From contig CALSFV010000315.1 of the NCBI GenBank assembly GCA_943737045.1, positions 310,001 to 374,000 on the forward strand: DNA of 64,000 nucleotides, written 5' to 3'. The DNA comes from Parapristionchus giblindavisi. Taxonomy: Eukaryota; Nematoda; Chromadorea; Rhabditida; Diplogasteridae. The first letter of the stretch is position 1, and each line of letters starts with the position of its first letter. A model generated the notes under the pieces. The model ran no database searches. It saw only the letters and a program-made list of their open reading frames with translations, and was not told the DNA's origin. Positions 11,344 to 25,685 of this stretch are shown piece by piece. Both the position numbers and the translations under genes were made by a program.

Positions 11344-12969
11344 TTAACCCCTATATAAAAGATCGCAAGTAGACCAATTTACTGCGATGGGTTTTTTGAA
11401 ATTTCTTTTGTCAAGACGTTGTGCCGATTATACCAGATTCCGGCTACTGGGGTTTTCGACCACGCCGGATCGAATGGCACTGGTCCCGAGCCGATCCGGA
11501 GCCGTCTTTTAGGTGAAACGCCGGCTCTCGGGTTTTTTGCACTTTTTGGCGCGCAACTTGGTGATAAGTATATCAAAAATTGCAAGTTGGGGTATGGAAC
11601 TGACCACAAGACTTGGGGCAATCTAATTTTTATTTTTGCCGATTTTTGCCGAACACGGGTTGCCGTGAAATTAACGTTCGAAGTTGACGGAGAGCAAAAA
11701 AACCCGAAAATCGAAATCGGTAAATATGAGAACTCAAAAAATCGCCCATAACTTTTTCTGGTTGAGACATATGTTAAACTACTTTTTACGGCGCATCTTT
11801 TGGCACTAGTGTCGTGCCCTGAAACGGGCTTGGTGATGACGAAATAGGCCTGGGAAGAAATCCGGAAACTAGGTTTTTCGCAATTTTCACCTATTCAACG
11901 TGATTTTCGCGTCCCGGCTCCTGAAACTAAATTGTGGAACTCGATGAGGCGAAACTTTTTGCTTTTGGACCCAACTCATTCGGAGCGATATCCACGGAGC
12001 TGTGCGGTCGTGAAAAATGGTCGATTTTTAACTTTTTCAAAAAACTCAAATTTCGCACCTTTTTTATTCAACCTAACTATGCTTATGTTGTTGCGCTTGA
12101 AAAACTGGTTTAGAAAAACTATGTCACTTCACCTCCGCACGACCTCTTTGTACCGCGAAAAATCGCCGAAAAGGTGCGAAAACACGATTTTGCCAGTTTT
12201 CTTGGTTAAATTTATTTTTAAAATTGTATTAGGCGTTTTGCATGGCAAAGAAAGTTGTAGCGCGACTCTTTGCGCGTTGATTGGTGTATAATATGACTAT
12301 ATTCAGAAATAAAATGAACCCATGGCGTCGAGGTAAAGAGGCACTACTCTAAAATCACCGAGCGGGTTCGAACCCCGGTTCGATCCAAAACTTTTGCTGA
12401 TTTTTCCTGACTGAAATAAAGTGTTCTAGGGTAGTTTTTCGTGCTAAGAATGATGAAACAACTTGTTTTGAGTCATTCTGAGCAGGAAAACATGTCATGC
12501 GTGACTCTTAACTCTTACCTCGCTTCAATTGATATCTGTAGCGACATTCATTCAGTTCAACGACATTTTTCGATAATATTGAGACAAACATTGATCCTAA
12601 GACATCCGCAAAATGTCGGAAAGCTTATGAACGAGTCCACAAATGTGTTCCGTGTCAAACAATATAGAAAATGGGGGGTTGGGGGGGTGTCCCCCCCAAG
12701 CAATCAAAAGCTCACGACAACTGCTTCCAAGTAATTTTGCTGTTCAAAATTCAAAGCAAATAGTTTTATGCTGTCGTTTTTCATATATTTTTTCGACAAA
12801 TTGTTTAATAAGTCAGAAAACAAGAGAAAAGTGTCCATACTTGGCGACTCGAGCAGTCTATGCGGAAGGGTGCGCAGCACCCTTCCGCGCTAGCGCAATG
12901 CTCCTCCCGCGCTACAAGTATACATGTCAAAAGTAAAACAATTTTCGGCTCTGCCCCTAGCACTGCTAG
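11344..12969 (+). repeat. Array unit 8 (type A2, 1626 bp)
   Basis: The front half equals type A1. The back half (cgttttgcatggc, gcgttgattgg, tacaagtatacatgtc) equals the back of unit 2. Matching copies are units 13 and 23. The B box starts at 12365. Confidence 0.92.
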
Positions 12970-14596
12970 TTAACCCCTATATAAAAGATCGCAATTAGAC
13001 CAATTTACTGGGATGGGTTTTTTGAAATTTCTTTTGTCAAGACGTTGTGCCGATTATACCAGATTCCGGCTACTGGGGTTTTCGACCACGCCGGATCGAA
13101 TGGCACTGGTCCCGAGCCGATCCGGAGCCGTCTTTTAGGTGAAACGCCGGCTCTCGGGTTTTTTGCACATTTTGGCGCCAAACTTGATAATAAATGTGTC
13201 AAAAATTAAAAGTTGGTGTATCAAAATGACCACAAGACTTGGGGCAATCTAAATCGTATTTTTGCCAATTTTTCCCGAACACGGGTTGCCGTGAAATTAA
13301 CGTTCGAAGTTGACGGAGAGCAAAAAAACCCGAAAATCGAAATCGGTAAATATGAGAACTCAAAAAATCGCCCATAACTTTTTCTGGTTGAGACATATGT
13401 TAAACAACTTTTTACGGCGCATCTTTTGGCACTAGTGTCGTGCCCTGAAACGGGCTTGGTGATGACGAAATAGATCTGTGAAGAAAACCGGGAAGTAGGT
13501 TTTTCGCGATTTTTACCTATTCAACGTGATTTTTGCGTCCCGGCTCCTGAAAGTAAATTGTACAACTCGATGAGGCGCAACTTTTTGCTTTTGGACCCAA
13601 CTCATTCCGAGTAATATTCACGGAGCTGTGCGGTCGCGAATAATGGTAAATTTTTGACTTTTCCGAAAAACTCAAATTTCGCACCTTTTATTTTTCTCCA
13701 AACTATGCTCATATTGTAGCGCTTGAAAAACTGGTTTAGAAAAACTATGTCACTTCACCTCCGCACGACCTCTTTGTACCGCGAAAAATCGCCGAAAAGG
13801 TGCGAAAACACGATTTTGCCTGTTTTCTTGGTTAAATTTATTTTCAAAATCGTTTCAGGCGTTTTATATGGCAAAGAAAGTTGTAGTCCCAATCTTTACG
13901 CGTCGATTGGTGTATAATATGACTATATTTAGAAACAAAATGAACTCATGGCGTCGAGGTAAAGAGGTACTACTTTAAAATCCCCGAGCGGGTTCGAACC
14001 CCGGTTCGATCCAAAACTTTTGCTGATTTTTCCTGACTGAAATAAGGTGTTCTAGGGTAATTTTTGGTGCCAAGAATGATGAGACGACTTGTTTTGAGTC
14101 ATTCTGAGCAGGAAAACATGTCATGCATGACTCTTAACTCTTACCTCGCTTCAATTGATATCTGTAGCGACATTCATTCAGTTCAACGAAATTTTTCGAT
14201 AATATTGAGACAAACATTGATCTTAAGACATCAGGGAAATGTCGGAAAGCTTATGAACGAGTCTACGAATGAGTTTCATGTTATGCAATATAGAAAATGG
14301 GGGGTTGGGGGGGTGTCCCCCCCAAACAATCAAAAGCTCACTTCTTCCAAGTAATTTTGCCGTTCAAAATTCAAAGCAAATAGTTTTATGTTGTCGTTTT
14401 TCATATATTTTTTCGACAATTCGTCTAATAAGTCAAAAAACAATAGAAGAGTGTCCATACTTGGCGACTCGAGCAGTCTATGCGGAAGGGTGCGCAGCAC
14501 CCTTCCGCGCTAGCGCAATGCTCCTCCCGCGCTTCAAGTATAATAATGAAACGCGCAGAAGTAAACAAAATTAATGGATCCCCCTAGCACTGCTAG
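12970..14596 (+). repeat. Array unit 9 (1627 bp)
   Basis: Full-length unit. Its last ~700 bp match the end of unit 14 (tacaagtat absent, cattcgtctaataagtcaaa present). The B box starts at 13991. Confidence 0.92.
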
Positions 14597-16228
14597 TTAA
14601 CCCCTATATAAAAGATCGCAAGTAGACCAATTTACTGCGATGGGTTTTTTGAAATTTCTTTTGTCAAGACGTTGTGCCGATTATACCAGATTCCGGCTAC
14701 TGGGGTTTTCGACCACGCCGGATCGAATGGCACTGGTCCCGAGCCGATCCGGAGCCGTCTTTTAGGTGAAACGCCGGCTCTCGGGTTTTTTGCACTTTTT
14801 GGCGCGCAACTTGGTGATAAGTATATCAAAAATTGCAAGTTGGGGTATGGAACTGACCACAAGACTTGGGGCAATCTAATTTTTATTTTTGCCGATTTTT
14901 GCCGAACACGGGTTGCCGTGAAATTAACGTTCGAAGTTGACGGAGAGCAAAAAAACCCGAAAATCGAAATCGGTAAATATGAGAACTCAAAAAATCGCCC
15001 ATAACTTTTTCTGGTTGAGACATATGTTAAACTACTTTTTACGGCGCATCTTTTGGCACTAGTGTCGTGCCCTGAAACGGGCTTGGTGATGACGAAATAG
15101 GCCTGGGAAGAAATCCGGAAACTAGGTTTTTCGCAATTTTCACCTATTCAACGTGATTTTTGCGTCCCGGCTCCTGAAACTAAATTGTGGAACTCGATGA
15201 GGCGAAACTTTTTGCTTTTGGACCCAACTCATTCGGAGCGATATCCACGGAGCTGTGCGGTCGTGAAAAATGGTCGATTTTTAACTTTTTCAAAAAACTC
15301 AAATTTCGCACCTTTTTTATTCAACCTAACTATGCTTATGTTGTTGCGCTTGAAAAACTGGTTTAGAAAAACTATGTCACTTCACCTCCGCACGACCTCT
15401 TTGTACCGCGAAAAATCGCCGAAAAGGTGCGAAAACACGATTTTGCCAGTTTTCTTGGCTAAATTTATTTTTAAATTTGTTTTAGGCGGTTCACATGGCA
15501 AAGAAAGTTGTAACGCGACTCTTTGCGCGTCGATTGGTGTATAATATGACTATATTTAGAAATAAAATGAACTCATGGCGTTGAGGTAAAGAGGTACCAC
15601 TCTAAAATCACCGAGCGGGTTCGAACCCCGGTTCGATCCAAAACTTTTGCTGATTTTTCCTGACTGAAATAAAGTGTTCTAAGGTAGTTTTTCGTGACAA
15701 GAATGATGAAACAAGTTGTTTTGAGTCATTCTGAGCAGGAAAACATTTCATGCATGAATCTTAACTCTTACCTCGCTTCAATTGATATCTGTAGTGACAT
15801 TCATTCAGTTCAACGAAATTTTTCGATAATATTGAGACAAACATTGATCCTAAGACATCAAGAAAATGTCGGAAAGCTTATGAACGAGTCCACGAATGAG
15901 TTTCATGTTATGCAATATAGAAAATGGGGGGTTGGGGGGGTGTCCCCCCCAAACAATCAAAAGGTCGAGCTTGCTTCCAAGTAATTTTGCCGTTCAAAAT
16001 TCAAAGCAAATAGTTTTATGTTGTCGTTTTTTCATATATTTTTTCGACAAATCGTCTAATAAGTCAGAAAACAAGAGAAGAGTGTCCATACTTGGCGACT
16101 CGAGCAGTCTATGCGGAAGGGTGCGCAGCACCCTTCCGCGCTAGCGCAATGCTCCTCCCGTGTTTCAAGTATAATAATGAAACGCTCAGAAGTAAAACAA
16201 TTTTCGGCTCTGCCCCTAGCACTGCTAG
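14597..16228 (+). repeat. Array unit 10 (type A1, 1632 bp)
   Basis: Appears identical to unit 4 over the stretches compared, although the unit before it and the unit after it differ from unit 4's neighbours. The B box starts at 15618. Confidence 0.92.
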
Positions 16229-17529
16229 TTAACCCCTATATAAAAGATCGCAATTAGACCAATTTACTGGGATAGGTTTTTTGAAATTTGTTCTATCAGG
16301 ATGTTGTGCCGATTATACCAGATTCCGGCTACTGGGGTTTTCGACCACGCCGGATCGAATGGCACTGGTCCCGAGCCGATCCGGAGCCGTCTTTTAGGTG
16401 AAACGCCGGATCTCGGGTTTTTTGCACATTTTGGCGCGCAACTTGGTGTCAAGTATATCAAAAATTTAAAGTTGGTATACGAAAATGATCACAAGACTTG
16501 GGGCAATCTAATTCGTATTTTTTCAGATTTTTCCCAATCCCGGGTTGTCGCTAAATTGACGTTGGAAGTTGGCGGAGAGCAAAAAAAGGCGAAAATCAAA
16601 ATGCCGCAATATGATTGCTCAAAAACTGTTCAGACGATTTTTGAGATTAAGACTTATGTTGAACAACTTTTTGCGGCGCATCTTATGGTGCTAATGTCGT
16701 TTCGATTTGCATATGGTTTTGATGACGAAATAGGCCTGTGAAGAAAACCGGGAAGTAGGTTTTTCGCAATTTTCACCCATTAAAAGTAATTTTCGCGTCC
16801 CGGCTCCTGAAAGTAAATTGTACAACTCGACGAGGCGCAACTTTTCGCTTTTGGAACCAACTCATTTGGTTTAGTATTCGCGGAGCTGTGCGGTCGCGAA
16901 AAATGGTCGATTTTTAACTTTTTCAAAAAACTCAAATTTCGCAACTTTTTTATTCAACCTAATTATGCTCATGTTGTAGCGCTTGAAAAATTGATTTAAA
17001 AAAACTATGTCACTCCACCTCCGCACGACCTCTTTGTACCGCGAAAAATCGCCGAAAAGGTGCGAAAACACGATTTTGCCAGTTTTCGTGAATACATTTA
17101 TTTTAAAAATTATTTTAGGCGTTTTATATGGTAAAGAAAGTTGTAGCCCCACTCTTTGCGCGTCGATTGGTGTATAATATGACCATATTCAGAAACAAAA
17201 TGAACCCATGGCGTCGAGGTAAAGAGGTACTACTCTGAAAACCCCGAGCGGGTTCGAACCCCGGTTCGATCCAAAACTTTTGCTGATTTTTCCTGACTGA
17301 AATAAAGTGTTCTAAGGTAATTTTATGTGACAAGAATGATGAGACGATTTGTTTTGAGCCATTCTGAGCTGGAAAAAAGTATCAAAGGGTAAGTAAAAGA
17401 GAGAAAAGTGACCAACTGAACAGTTACTATGCGGATGGGTGCGCAGCACCCATCCGCGCTAGCGTAATTCTACTGAAATAAAACGCTCTGAAGTAAAACA
17501 ATTTTCGGCTCTGCCCCTAGCACTGCTAG
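16229..17529 (+). repeat. Array unit 11 (short form, 1301 bp)
   Basis: Lacks the 330-bp segment. Its hairpin carries a paired change (GGATGGG / CCCATCC) that keeps the stem perfect. The B box starts at 17251. Confidence 0.92.
17431..17457. repeat. Hairpin variant with compensated A-T to T-A swap
   Basis: GCGGATGGGTGC-GCA-GCACCCATCCGC in unit 11. The same left-arm A to T change that is unpaired in units 1 and 22 is matched here by T to A on the right arm, which restores a perfect 12-bp stem. Confidence 0.85.
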
Positions 17530-19161
17530 TTAACCCCTATATAAAGAATCGCAATTCGACCGATTTACTGCGGTAGGTTTTTTGAAATTTCTTTTGTCAA
17601 GACGTTGTGCCTTTTATACCAGATTTCGGCTACTGGGGTTTTCGACCACGCCGGATCGAATGGCACTGGTCCCGAGCCGATCCGGAGCCGTCTTTTAGGT
17701 GAAACGCCGGCTCTCGGGTTTTTTGCACATTTTGGCGCAGAACTTGGTGTCAAGTGTATCAAAAATTTAAAGTTGGTATACCAAAATGACCACAAGACTT
17801 GGGGCAATCTAAATCATATTTTTGCCGATTTTTCCGATTTACTGGTAGCCAGGAAATTGCGCTCAAAGTTGGCGGAGGGCAAAAAAAGGCGAAAATCGAA
17901 ATGCCCAAATATAAATGCTCAAAAACTGTTCTGTCATTTTTTGAGATTAAGACTTATGTTAAACAACTTTTTGCGGCGCATCTTTTGGTACTAGCGCCGT
18001 GTGCTTTGTCGGACTCGGTGATGACGAAATAGACCTCGGAAGAAATACGGAAAGTAGGTTTTTCGCAATTTTCACGTATTCAACGTAATTTTCGCGTCCC
18101 GGCTCCTGAAACTAAATTGTACAACTCGAGGAGACTGAACTTTTTGCTTTTGGACGCAACTCATTCCGAGCAATATTCGCGGAGCTGGGCGGTCGCGAAG
18201 AATGGTCGATTTTTAACTTTTTCAAAAAACTCGAATTTCGCACCTTTTTTATTCAACCAAACTATGCTCATGTTGTAGCCCTTGAAAAATTGTTTTAGAA
18301 AAACTATGTCACTTCACCTCCGCACGACCTCTTTTTGCCGCGAAAAATCGCCGAAAAGGTGCGAAAACACGATTTTGCCAGTTTTCGTGAATAAATTTAG
18401 TTTAAAAATTATTTTAGGCGTTTTATATGGCAAAGAAAGTAGTAGTCCTACTCTTTGCGCGTCGATTGGTGTATAATATGACTATATTTAGAAACAAAAT
18501 GAACTCATAGCGTCGAGGTAAAGAGGTACCACTCTAAAAACACCGAGCGGGTTCGAACCCCGGTTCGATCCAAAACTTTTGCTGATTTTTCCTGACTGAA
18601 ATAAAGTGTTCTAAGGTAGTTTTTCGTGTCAAGAATGATGAAACAAGTTGTTTTGAGTCATTCTGAGCTGGAAAATATGTCATGCATGACTCTTAACTCT
18701 AACCTCGCTTCAATTGATATCTGTAGCGACATTCATTCAGTTCAACGAAATTTTTCTATAATATTGAGACAAACATTGATCCTAAGACATCCGCAAAATG
18801 TCGGAAAGCTTATGAACGAGTCCACAAATGTGTTCCGTGTCAAACAATATAGAAAATGGGGGGTTGGGGGGGTGTCCCCCCCAAACAATCAAAAGCTCAC
18901 GACAACTGCTTCCAAGTAATTTTGCTGTTCAAAATTCAAAGCAAATAGTTTTATGTTGTCGTTTTCATATATTTTTTCGACAAATTGTCTAATAAGTCAG
19001 AAAACAAGAGAAAAGTGTCCATACTTGGCGACTCGAGCAGTCTATACGGAAGGGTGCGTAGCACCCTTCCGCGCTAGCGCAATGCTTCTCCCGCGCTTCA
19101 AGTATAATAATGAAACGCTCAGAAGTAAAACAATTTTCGGCTCTGCCCCTAGCACTGCTAG
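17530..19161 (+). repeat. Array unit 12 (1632 bp)
   Basis: Appears identical to unit 25, which lies 20888 bp away. It has agatttcgg in the core, TATATAAAGAATCGC, and hairpin loop GTA instead of GCA. The B box starts at 18550. Confidence 0.92.
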
Positions 19162-20787
19162 TTAACCCCTATATAAAAGATCGCAAGTAGACCAATTTAC
19201 TGCGATGGGTTTTTTGAAATTTCTTTTGTCAAGACGTTGTGCCGATTATACCAGATTCCGGCTACTGGGGTTTTCGACCACGCCGGATCGAATGGCACTG
19301 GTCCCGAGCCGATCCGGAGCCGTCTTTTAGGTGAAACGCCGGCTCTCGGGTTTTTTGCACTTTTTGGCGCGCAACTTGGTGATAAGTATATCAAAAATTG
19401 CAAGTTGGGGTATGGAACTGACCACAAGACTTGGGGCAATCTAATTTTTATTTTTGCCGATTTTTGCCGAACACGGGTTGCCGTGAAATTAACGTTCGAA
19501 GTTGACGGAGAGCAAAAAAACCCGAAAATCGAAATCGGTAAATATGAGAACTCAAAAAATCGCCCATAACTTTTTCTGGTTGAGACATATGTTAAACTAC
19601 TTTTTACGGCGCATCTTTTGGCACTAGTGTCGTGCCCTGAAACGGGCTTGGTGATGACGAAATAGGCCTGGGAAGAAATCCGGAAACTAGGTTTTTCGCA
19701 ATTTTCACCTATTCAACGTGATTTTCGCGTCCCGGCTCCTGAAACTAAATTGTGGAACTCGATGAGGCGAAACTTTTTGCTTTTGGACCCAACTCATTCG
19801 GAGCGATATCCACGGAGCTGTGCGGTCGTGAAAAATGGTCGATTTTTAACTTTTTCAAAAAACTCAAATTTCGCACCTTTTTTATTCAACCTAACTATGC
19901 TTATGTTGTTGCGCTTGAAAAACTGGTTTAGAAAAACTATGTCACTTCACCTCCGCACGACCTCTTTGTACCGCGAAAAATCGCCGAAAAGGTGCGAAAA
20001 CACGATTTTGCCAGTTTTCTTGGTTAAATTTATTTTTAAAATTGTATTAGGCGTTTTGCATGGCAAAGAAAGTTGTAGCGCGACTCTTTGCGCGTTGATT
20101 GGTGTATAATATGACTATATTCAGAAATAAAATGAACCCATGGCGTCGAGGTAAAGAGGCACTACTCTAAAATCACCGAGCGGGTTCGAACCCCGGTTCG
20201 ATCCAAAACTTTTGCTGATTTTTCCTGACTGAAATAAAGTGTTCTAGGGTAGTTTTTCGTGCTAAGAATGATGAAACAACTTGTTTTGAGTCATTCTGAG
20301 CAGGAAAACATGTCATGCGTGACTCTTAACTCTTACCTCGCTTCAATTGATATCTGTAGCGACATTCATTCAGTTCAACGACATTTTTCGATAATATTGA
20401 GACAAACATTGATCCTAAGACATCCGCAAAATGTCGGAAAGCTTATGAACGAGTCCACAAATGTGTTCCGTGTCAAACAATATAGAAAATGGGGGGTTGG
20501 GGGGGTGTCCCCCCCAAGCAATCAAAAGCTCACGACAACTGCTTCCAAGTAATTTTGCTGTTCAAAATTCAAAGCAAATAGTTTTATGCTGTCGTTTTTC
20601 ATATATTTTTTCGACAAATTGTTTAATAAGTCAGAAAACAAGAGAAAAGTGTCCATACTTGGCGACTCGAGCAGTCTATGCGGAAGGGTGCGCAGCACCC
20701 TTCCGCGCTAGCGCAATGCTCCTCCCGCGCTACAAGTATACATGTCAAAAGTAAAACAATTTTCGGCTCTGCCCCTAGCACTGCTAG
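19162..20787 (+). repeat. Array unit 13 (type A2, 1626 bp)
   Basis: Appears identical to units 8 and 23 over the stretches compared. The B box starts at 20183. Confidence 0.92.
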
Positions 20788-22415
20788 TTAACCCCTATAT
20801 AAAAGATCGCAATTAGACCAATTTACTGGGATAGGTTTTTTGAAATTTGTTCTATCAGGACTTTGTGCCTTTTATACCAGATTCCGGCTACTGGGGTTTT
20901 CGACCACGCCGGATCGAATGGCACTGGTCCCGAGCCGATCCGGAGCCGTCTTTTAGGTGAAACGCCGGCTCTCGGGTTTTTTGCACTTTTTGGCGCGCAA
21001 CTTGGTGATAAGTATATCAAAAATTGCAAGTTGGGGTATGGAACTGACCACAAGACTTGGGGCAATCTAATTTTTATTTTTGCCGATTTTTCCCGAACAC
21101 GGGTTGCCGTGAAATTAACGTTCGAAGTTGACGGAGAGCAAAAAAACGCGAAAATCAAAATCGGTAAATATGAGAACTCAAAAAATCGCCCATAACTTTT
21201 TCTGCTTCAGACTTATGTTAAACAACTTTTTACGGCGCATCTTTTGGCACTAGTGTCGTGCCCTGAAACGGGCTTGGTGATGACGAAATAGGCCTGGTAA
21301 GAAATCCGGAAAGTAGGTTTTTGGCAATTTTCACCCATTAAAAGTAATTTTCGCGTCCCGGCTCCTGAAAGTAAATTGTACAACTCGTCGAGGCGCAACT
21401 TTTTGCTTTTGGACCCAACTCATTTGGTTTAGTATTCGCGGAGCTGTGCGGTCGCGAATAATGGACGATTTTAAACTTTTTCAAAAAAACTCAAATTTTG
21501 CATCTTTTTTATTCAACCTAACTATGCTCATGTTGTAGCGCTTGAAAAACTGATTTAGAAAAACTATGTCACTTCACCTCCGCACGACCTCTTTGTACCG
21601 CGAAAAATCGCCGAAAAGGTGCGAAAACACGATTTTGACAGTTTTCTTGGTTAAATTTATTTTCAAAATCGTTTCAGGCGTTTTATATGGCAAAGAAAGT
21701 TGTAGTCCCAATCTTTACGCGTCGATTGGTGTATAATATGACTATATTTAGAAACAAAATGAACTCATGGCGTCGAGGTAAAGAGGTACTACTTTAAAAT
21801 CCCCGAGCGGGTTCGAACCCCGGTTCGATCCAAAACTTTTGCTGATTTTTCCTGACTGAAATAAGGTGTTCTAGGGTAATTTTTGGTGCCAAGAATGATG
21901 AGACGACTTGTTTTGAGTCATTCTGAGCAGGAAAACATGTCATGCATGACTCTTAACTCTTACCTCGCTTCAATTGATATCTGTAGCGACATTCATTCAG
22001 TTCAACGAAATTTTTCGATAATATTGAGACAAACATTGATCTTAAGACATCAGGGAAATGTCGGAAAGCTTATGAACGAGTCTACGAATGAGTTTCATGT
22101 TATGCAATATAGAAAATGGGGGGTTGGGGGGGTGTCCCCCCCAAACAATCAAAAGCTCACTTCTTCCAAGTAATTTTGCCGTTCAAAATTCAAAGCAAAT
22201 AGTTTTATGTTGTCGTTTTTCATATATTTTTTCGACAATTCGTCTAATAAGTCAAAAAACAATAGAAGAGTGTCCATACTTGGCGACTCGAGCAGTCTAT
22301 GCGGAAGGGTGCGCAGCACCCTTCCGCGCTAGCGCAATGCTCCTCCCGCGCTTCAAGTATAATAATGAAACGCGCAGAAGTAAACAAAATTAATGGATCC
22401 CCCTAGCACTGCTAG
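20788..22415 (+). repeat. Array unit 14 (1628 bp)
   Basis: Full-length unit. Its front resembles unit 22 and its last ~700 bp match unit 9. The B box starts at 21810. Confidence 0.92.
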
Positions 22416-24053
22416 TTAATTAACCCCTATATAAAAGATCGCAATTAGACCAATTTACTGGGATAGGTTTTTTGAAATTTCTTTTGTCAAGATGTTGTGC
22501 CGATTATACCAGATTCCGGCTACTGGGGTTTTCGACCACGCCGGATCGAATGGCACTGGTCCCGAGCCGATCCGGAGCCGTCTTTTAGGTGAAACGCCGG
22601 ATCTCGGGTTTTTTGCACTTTTTGGCGCCAAACTTGATATTAAATGTGTCAAAAATTGCAAGTTGGGGTATGGAACTGACCACAAGACTTGGGGCAATCT
22701 AAATCGTATTTTTGCCGATTTTTCCCGAACACGGGTTGCCGTGAAATTAACGTTCGAAGTTGACGGAGAGCAAAAAAACCCGAAAATCGAAATCGGTAAA
22801 TATGAGAACTCAAAAAATCGCCCATAACTTTTTCTGGTTGAGACATATGTTAAACAACTTTTTACGGCGCATCTTTTGGCACTAGTGTCGTGCCCTGAAA
22901 CGGGCTTGGTGATGACGAAATAGGTCTGTGAAGAAAACCGGGAAGTAGGTTTTTCGCGATTTTTACCTATTCAACGTGATTTTCGCGTCCCGGCTCCTGA
23001 GGGTAAATTGTACAACTCGATGAGGCGCAAGTTTTCGCTTTTGGACCCAACTCATTTGGTGCAATATTCGCGGAGCTGTGCGGTTGCGAAAAATGGTCGA
23101 TTTTAACCATTTTCAAAAAACTCAAATTTCGCACCTTTTTTATTCAACCAAAGCACGCTCATGTTGTAGCGCTTGAAAATCTGATTTAGAAAAACCATGT
23201 CACTTCACCTCCGCACGACCTCTTTGTACCGCGAAAAATCGCCGGAAAGGTGTGAAAACACGATTTTGTCAGTTTTATTGGTTAAATTTATTTTCATTAT
23301 TATTTTAGGCGTTTTATATGGCAAAGAAAGTTGTAGCGCGACTCTTTGCGCGTCGATTGGAGTATAACATGACGATATTTAGAAACAAAATTAACTCATG
23401 GCGTCGAGGTAAAGAGGTACCACTCTAAAATCACCGAGCGGGTTCGAACCCCGGTTCGATCCAAAACTTTTGCTGATTTTTCCTGACTGAAATAAAGTGT
23501 TCCAAGGTATTTTTTCGTGCTAAGAATGATGAAACAAGTTATTTTGAGTCATTCTGAGCTGGAAAACATGTCATGCATGACTCTTAACTCTTACCTCGCT
23601 TCAATTGATATCTGTAGCGACATTCATTCAGGTCAACGAAATTTTTCGATAATATTGAGACATACATTGATCCTAAGACATCCGGAAAATGTCGGAAAAC
23701 TTATGAACGAGTCCACGAATGAGTTTCATATCATATAATATAGAAAATGGGGGGTTGGGGGGGTGTCCCCCCCAAACAATCAAAAGCTCACGACAACTGC
23801 TTCCAAGTAATTTTGCTGTTCAAAATTCAAAGCAAATAGTTTTATGTTGTCGTTTTTCTTATATTTTTTCGACAAATCGTCTAATAAGTCAGAAAACAAG
23901 AGAAAAGTGTCCATACTGGGCCACTCGAGCAGTCTAGACGGAAGGGTGCGCAGCACCCTTCCGCGCTAGCGCAATGCTCCTCCCGTGCTTCAAGTATAAT
24001 AATGAAACGCTCAGAAGTAAAACAATTTTCGGCTCTGCCCCTAGCACTGCTAG
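22416..24053 (+). repeat. Array unit 15 (1638 bp)
   Basis: Starts TTAATTAACCCC, a 4-bp TTAA duplication right at the unit boundary. Its twin is unit 18, exactly 4900 bp downstream. The B box starts at 23441. Confidence 0.92.
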
Positions 24054-25685
24054 TTAACCCCTATATAAAAGATCGCAAGTAGACCAATTTACTGCGATGG
24101 GTTTTTTGAAATTTCTTTTGTCAAGACGTTGTGCCGATTATACCAGATTCCGGCTACTGGGGTTTTCGACCACGCCGGATCGAATGGCACTGGTCCCGAG
24201 CCGATCCGGAGCCGTCTTTTAGGTGAAACGCCGGCTCTCGGGTTTTTTGCACTTTTTGGCGCGCAACTTGGTGATAAGTATATCAAAAATTGCAAGTTGG
24301 GGTATGGAACTGACCACAAGACTTGGGGCAATCTAATTTTTATTTTTGCCGATTTTTGCCGAACACGGGTTGCCGTGAAATTAACGTTCGAAGTTGACGG
24401 AGAGCAAAAAAACCCGAAAATCGAAATCGGTAAATATGAGAACTCAAAAAATCGCCCATAACTTTTTCTGGTTGAGACATATGTTAAACTACTTTTTACG
24501 GCGCATCTTTTGGCACTAGTGTCGTGCCCTGAAACGGGCTTGGTGATGACGAAATAGGCCTGGGAAGAAATCCGGAAACTAGGTTTTTCGCAATTTTCAC
24601 CTATTCAACGTGATTTTTGCGTCCCGGCTCCTGAAACTAAATTGTGGAACTCGATGAGGCGAAACTTTTTGCTTTTGGACCCAACTCATTCGGAGCGATA
24701 TCCACGGAGCTGTGCGGTCGTGAAAAATGGTCGATTTTTAACTTTTTCAAAAAACTCAAATTTCGCACCTTTTTTATTCAACCTAACTATGCTTATGTTG
24801 TTGCGCTTGAAAAACTGGTTTAGAAAAACTATGTCACTTCACCTCCGCACGACCTCTTTGTACCGCGAAAAATCGCCGAAAAGGTGCGAAAACACGATTT
24901 TGCCAGTTTTCTTGGCTAAATTTATTTTTAAATTTGTTTTAGGCGGTTCACATGGCAAAGAAAGTTGTAACGCGACTCTTTGCGCGTCGATTGGTGTATA
25001 ATATGACTATATTTAGAAATAAAATGAACTCATGGCGTTGAGGTAAAGAGGTACCACTCTAAAATCACCGAGCGGGTTCGAACCCCGGTTCGATCCAAAA
25101 CTTTTGCTGATTTTTCCTGACTGAAATAAAGTGTTCTAAGGTAGTTTTTCGTGACAAGAATGATGAAACAAGTTGTTTTGAGTCATTCTGAGCAGGAAAA
25201 CATTTCATGCATGAATCTTAACTCTTACCTCGCTTCAATTGATATCTGTAGTGACATTCATTCAGTTCAACGAAATTTTTCGATAATATTGAGACAAACA
25301 TTGATCCTAAGACATCAAGAAAATGTCGGAAAGCTTATGAACGAGTCCACGAATGAGTTTCATGTTATGCAATATAGAAAATGGGGGGTTGGGGGGGTGT
25401 CCCCCCCAAACAATCAAAAGGTCGAGCTTGCTTCCAAGTAATTTTGCCGTTCAAAATTCAAAGCAAATAGTTTTATGTTGTCGTTTTTTCATATATTTTT
25501 TCGACAAATCGTCTAATAAGTCAGAAAACAAGAGAAGAGTGTCCATACTTGGCGACTCGAGCAGTCTATGCGGAAGGGTGCGCAGCACCCTTCCGCGCTA
25601 GCGCAATGCTCCTCCCGTGTTTCAAGTATAATAATGAAACGCTCAGAAGTAAAACAATTTTCGGCTCTGCCCCTAGCACTGCTAG
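24054..25685 (+). repeat. Array unit 16 (type A1, 1632 bp)
   Basis: Appears identical to units 4 and 10 over the stretches compared. The B box starts at 25075. Confidence 0.92.
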
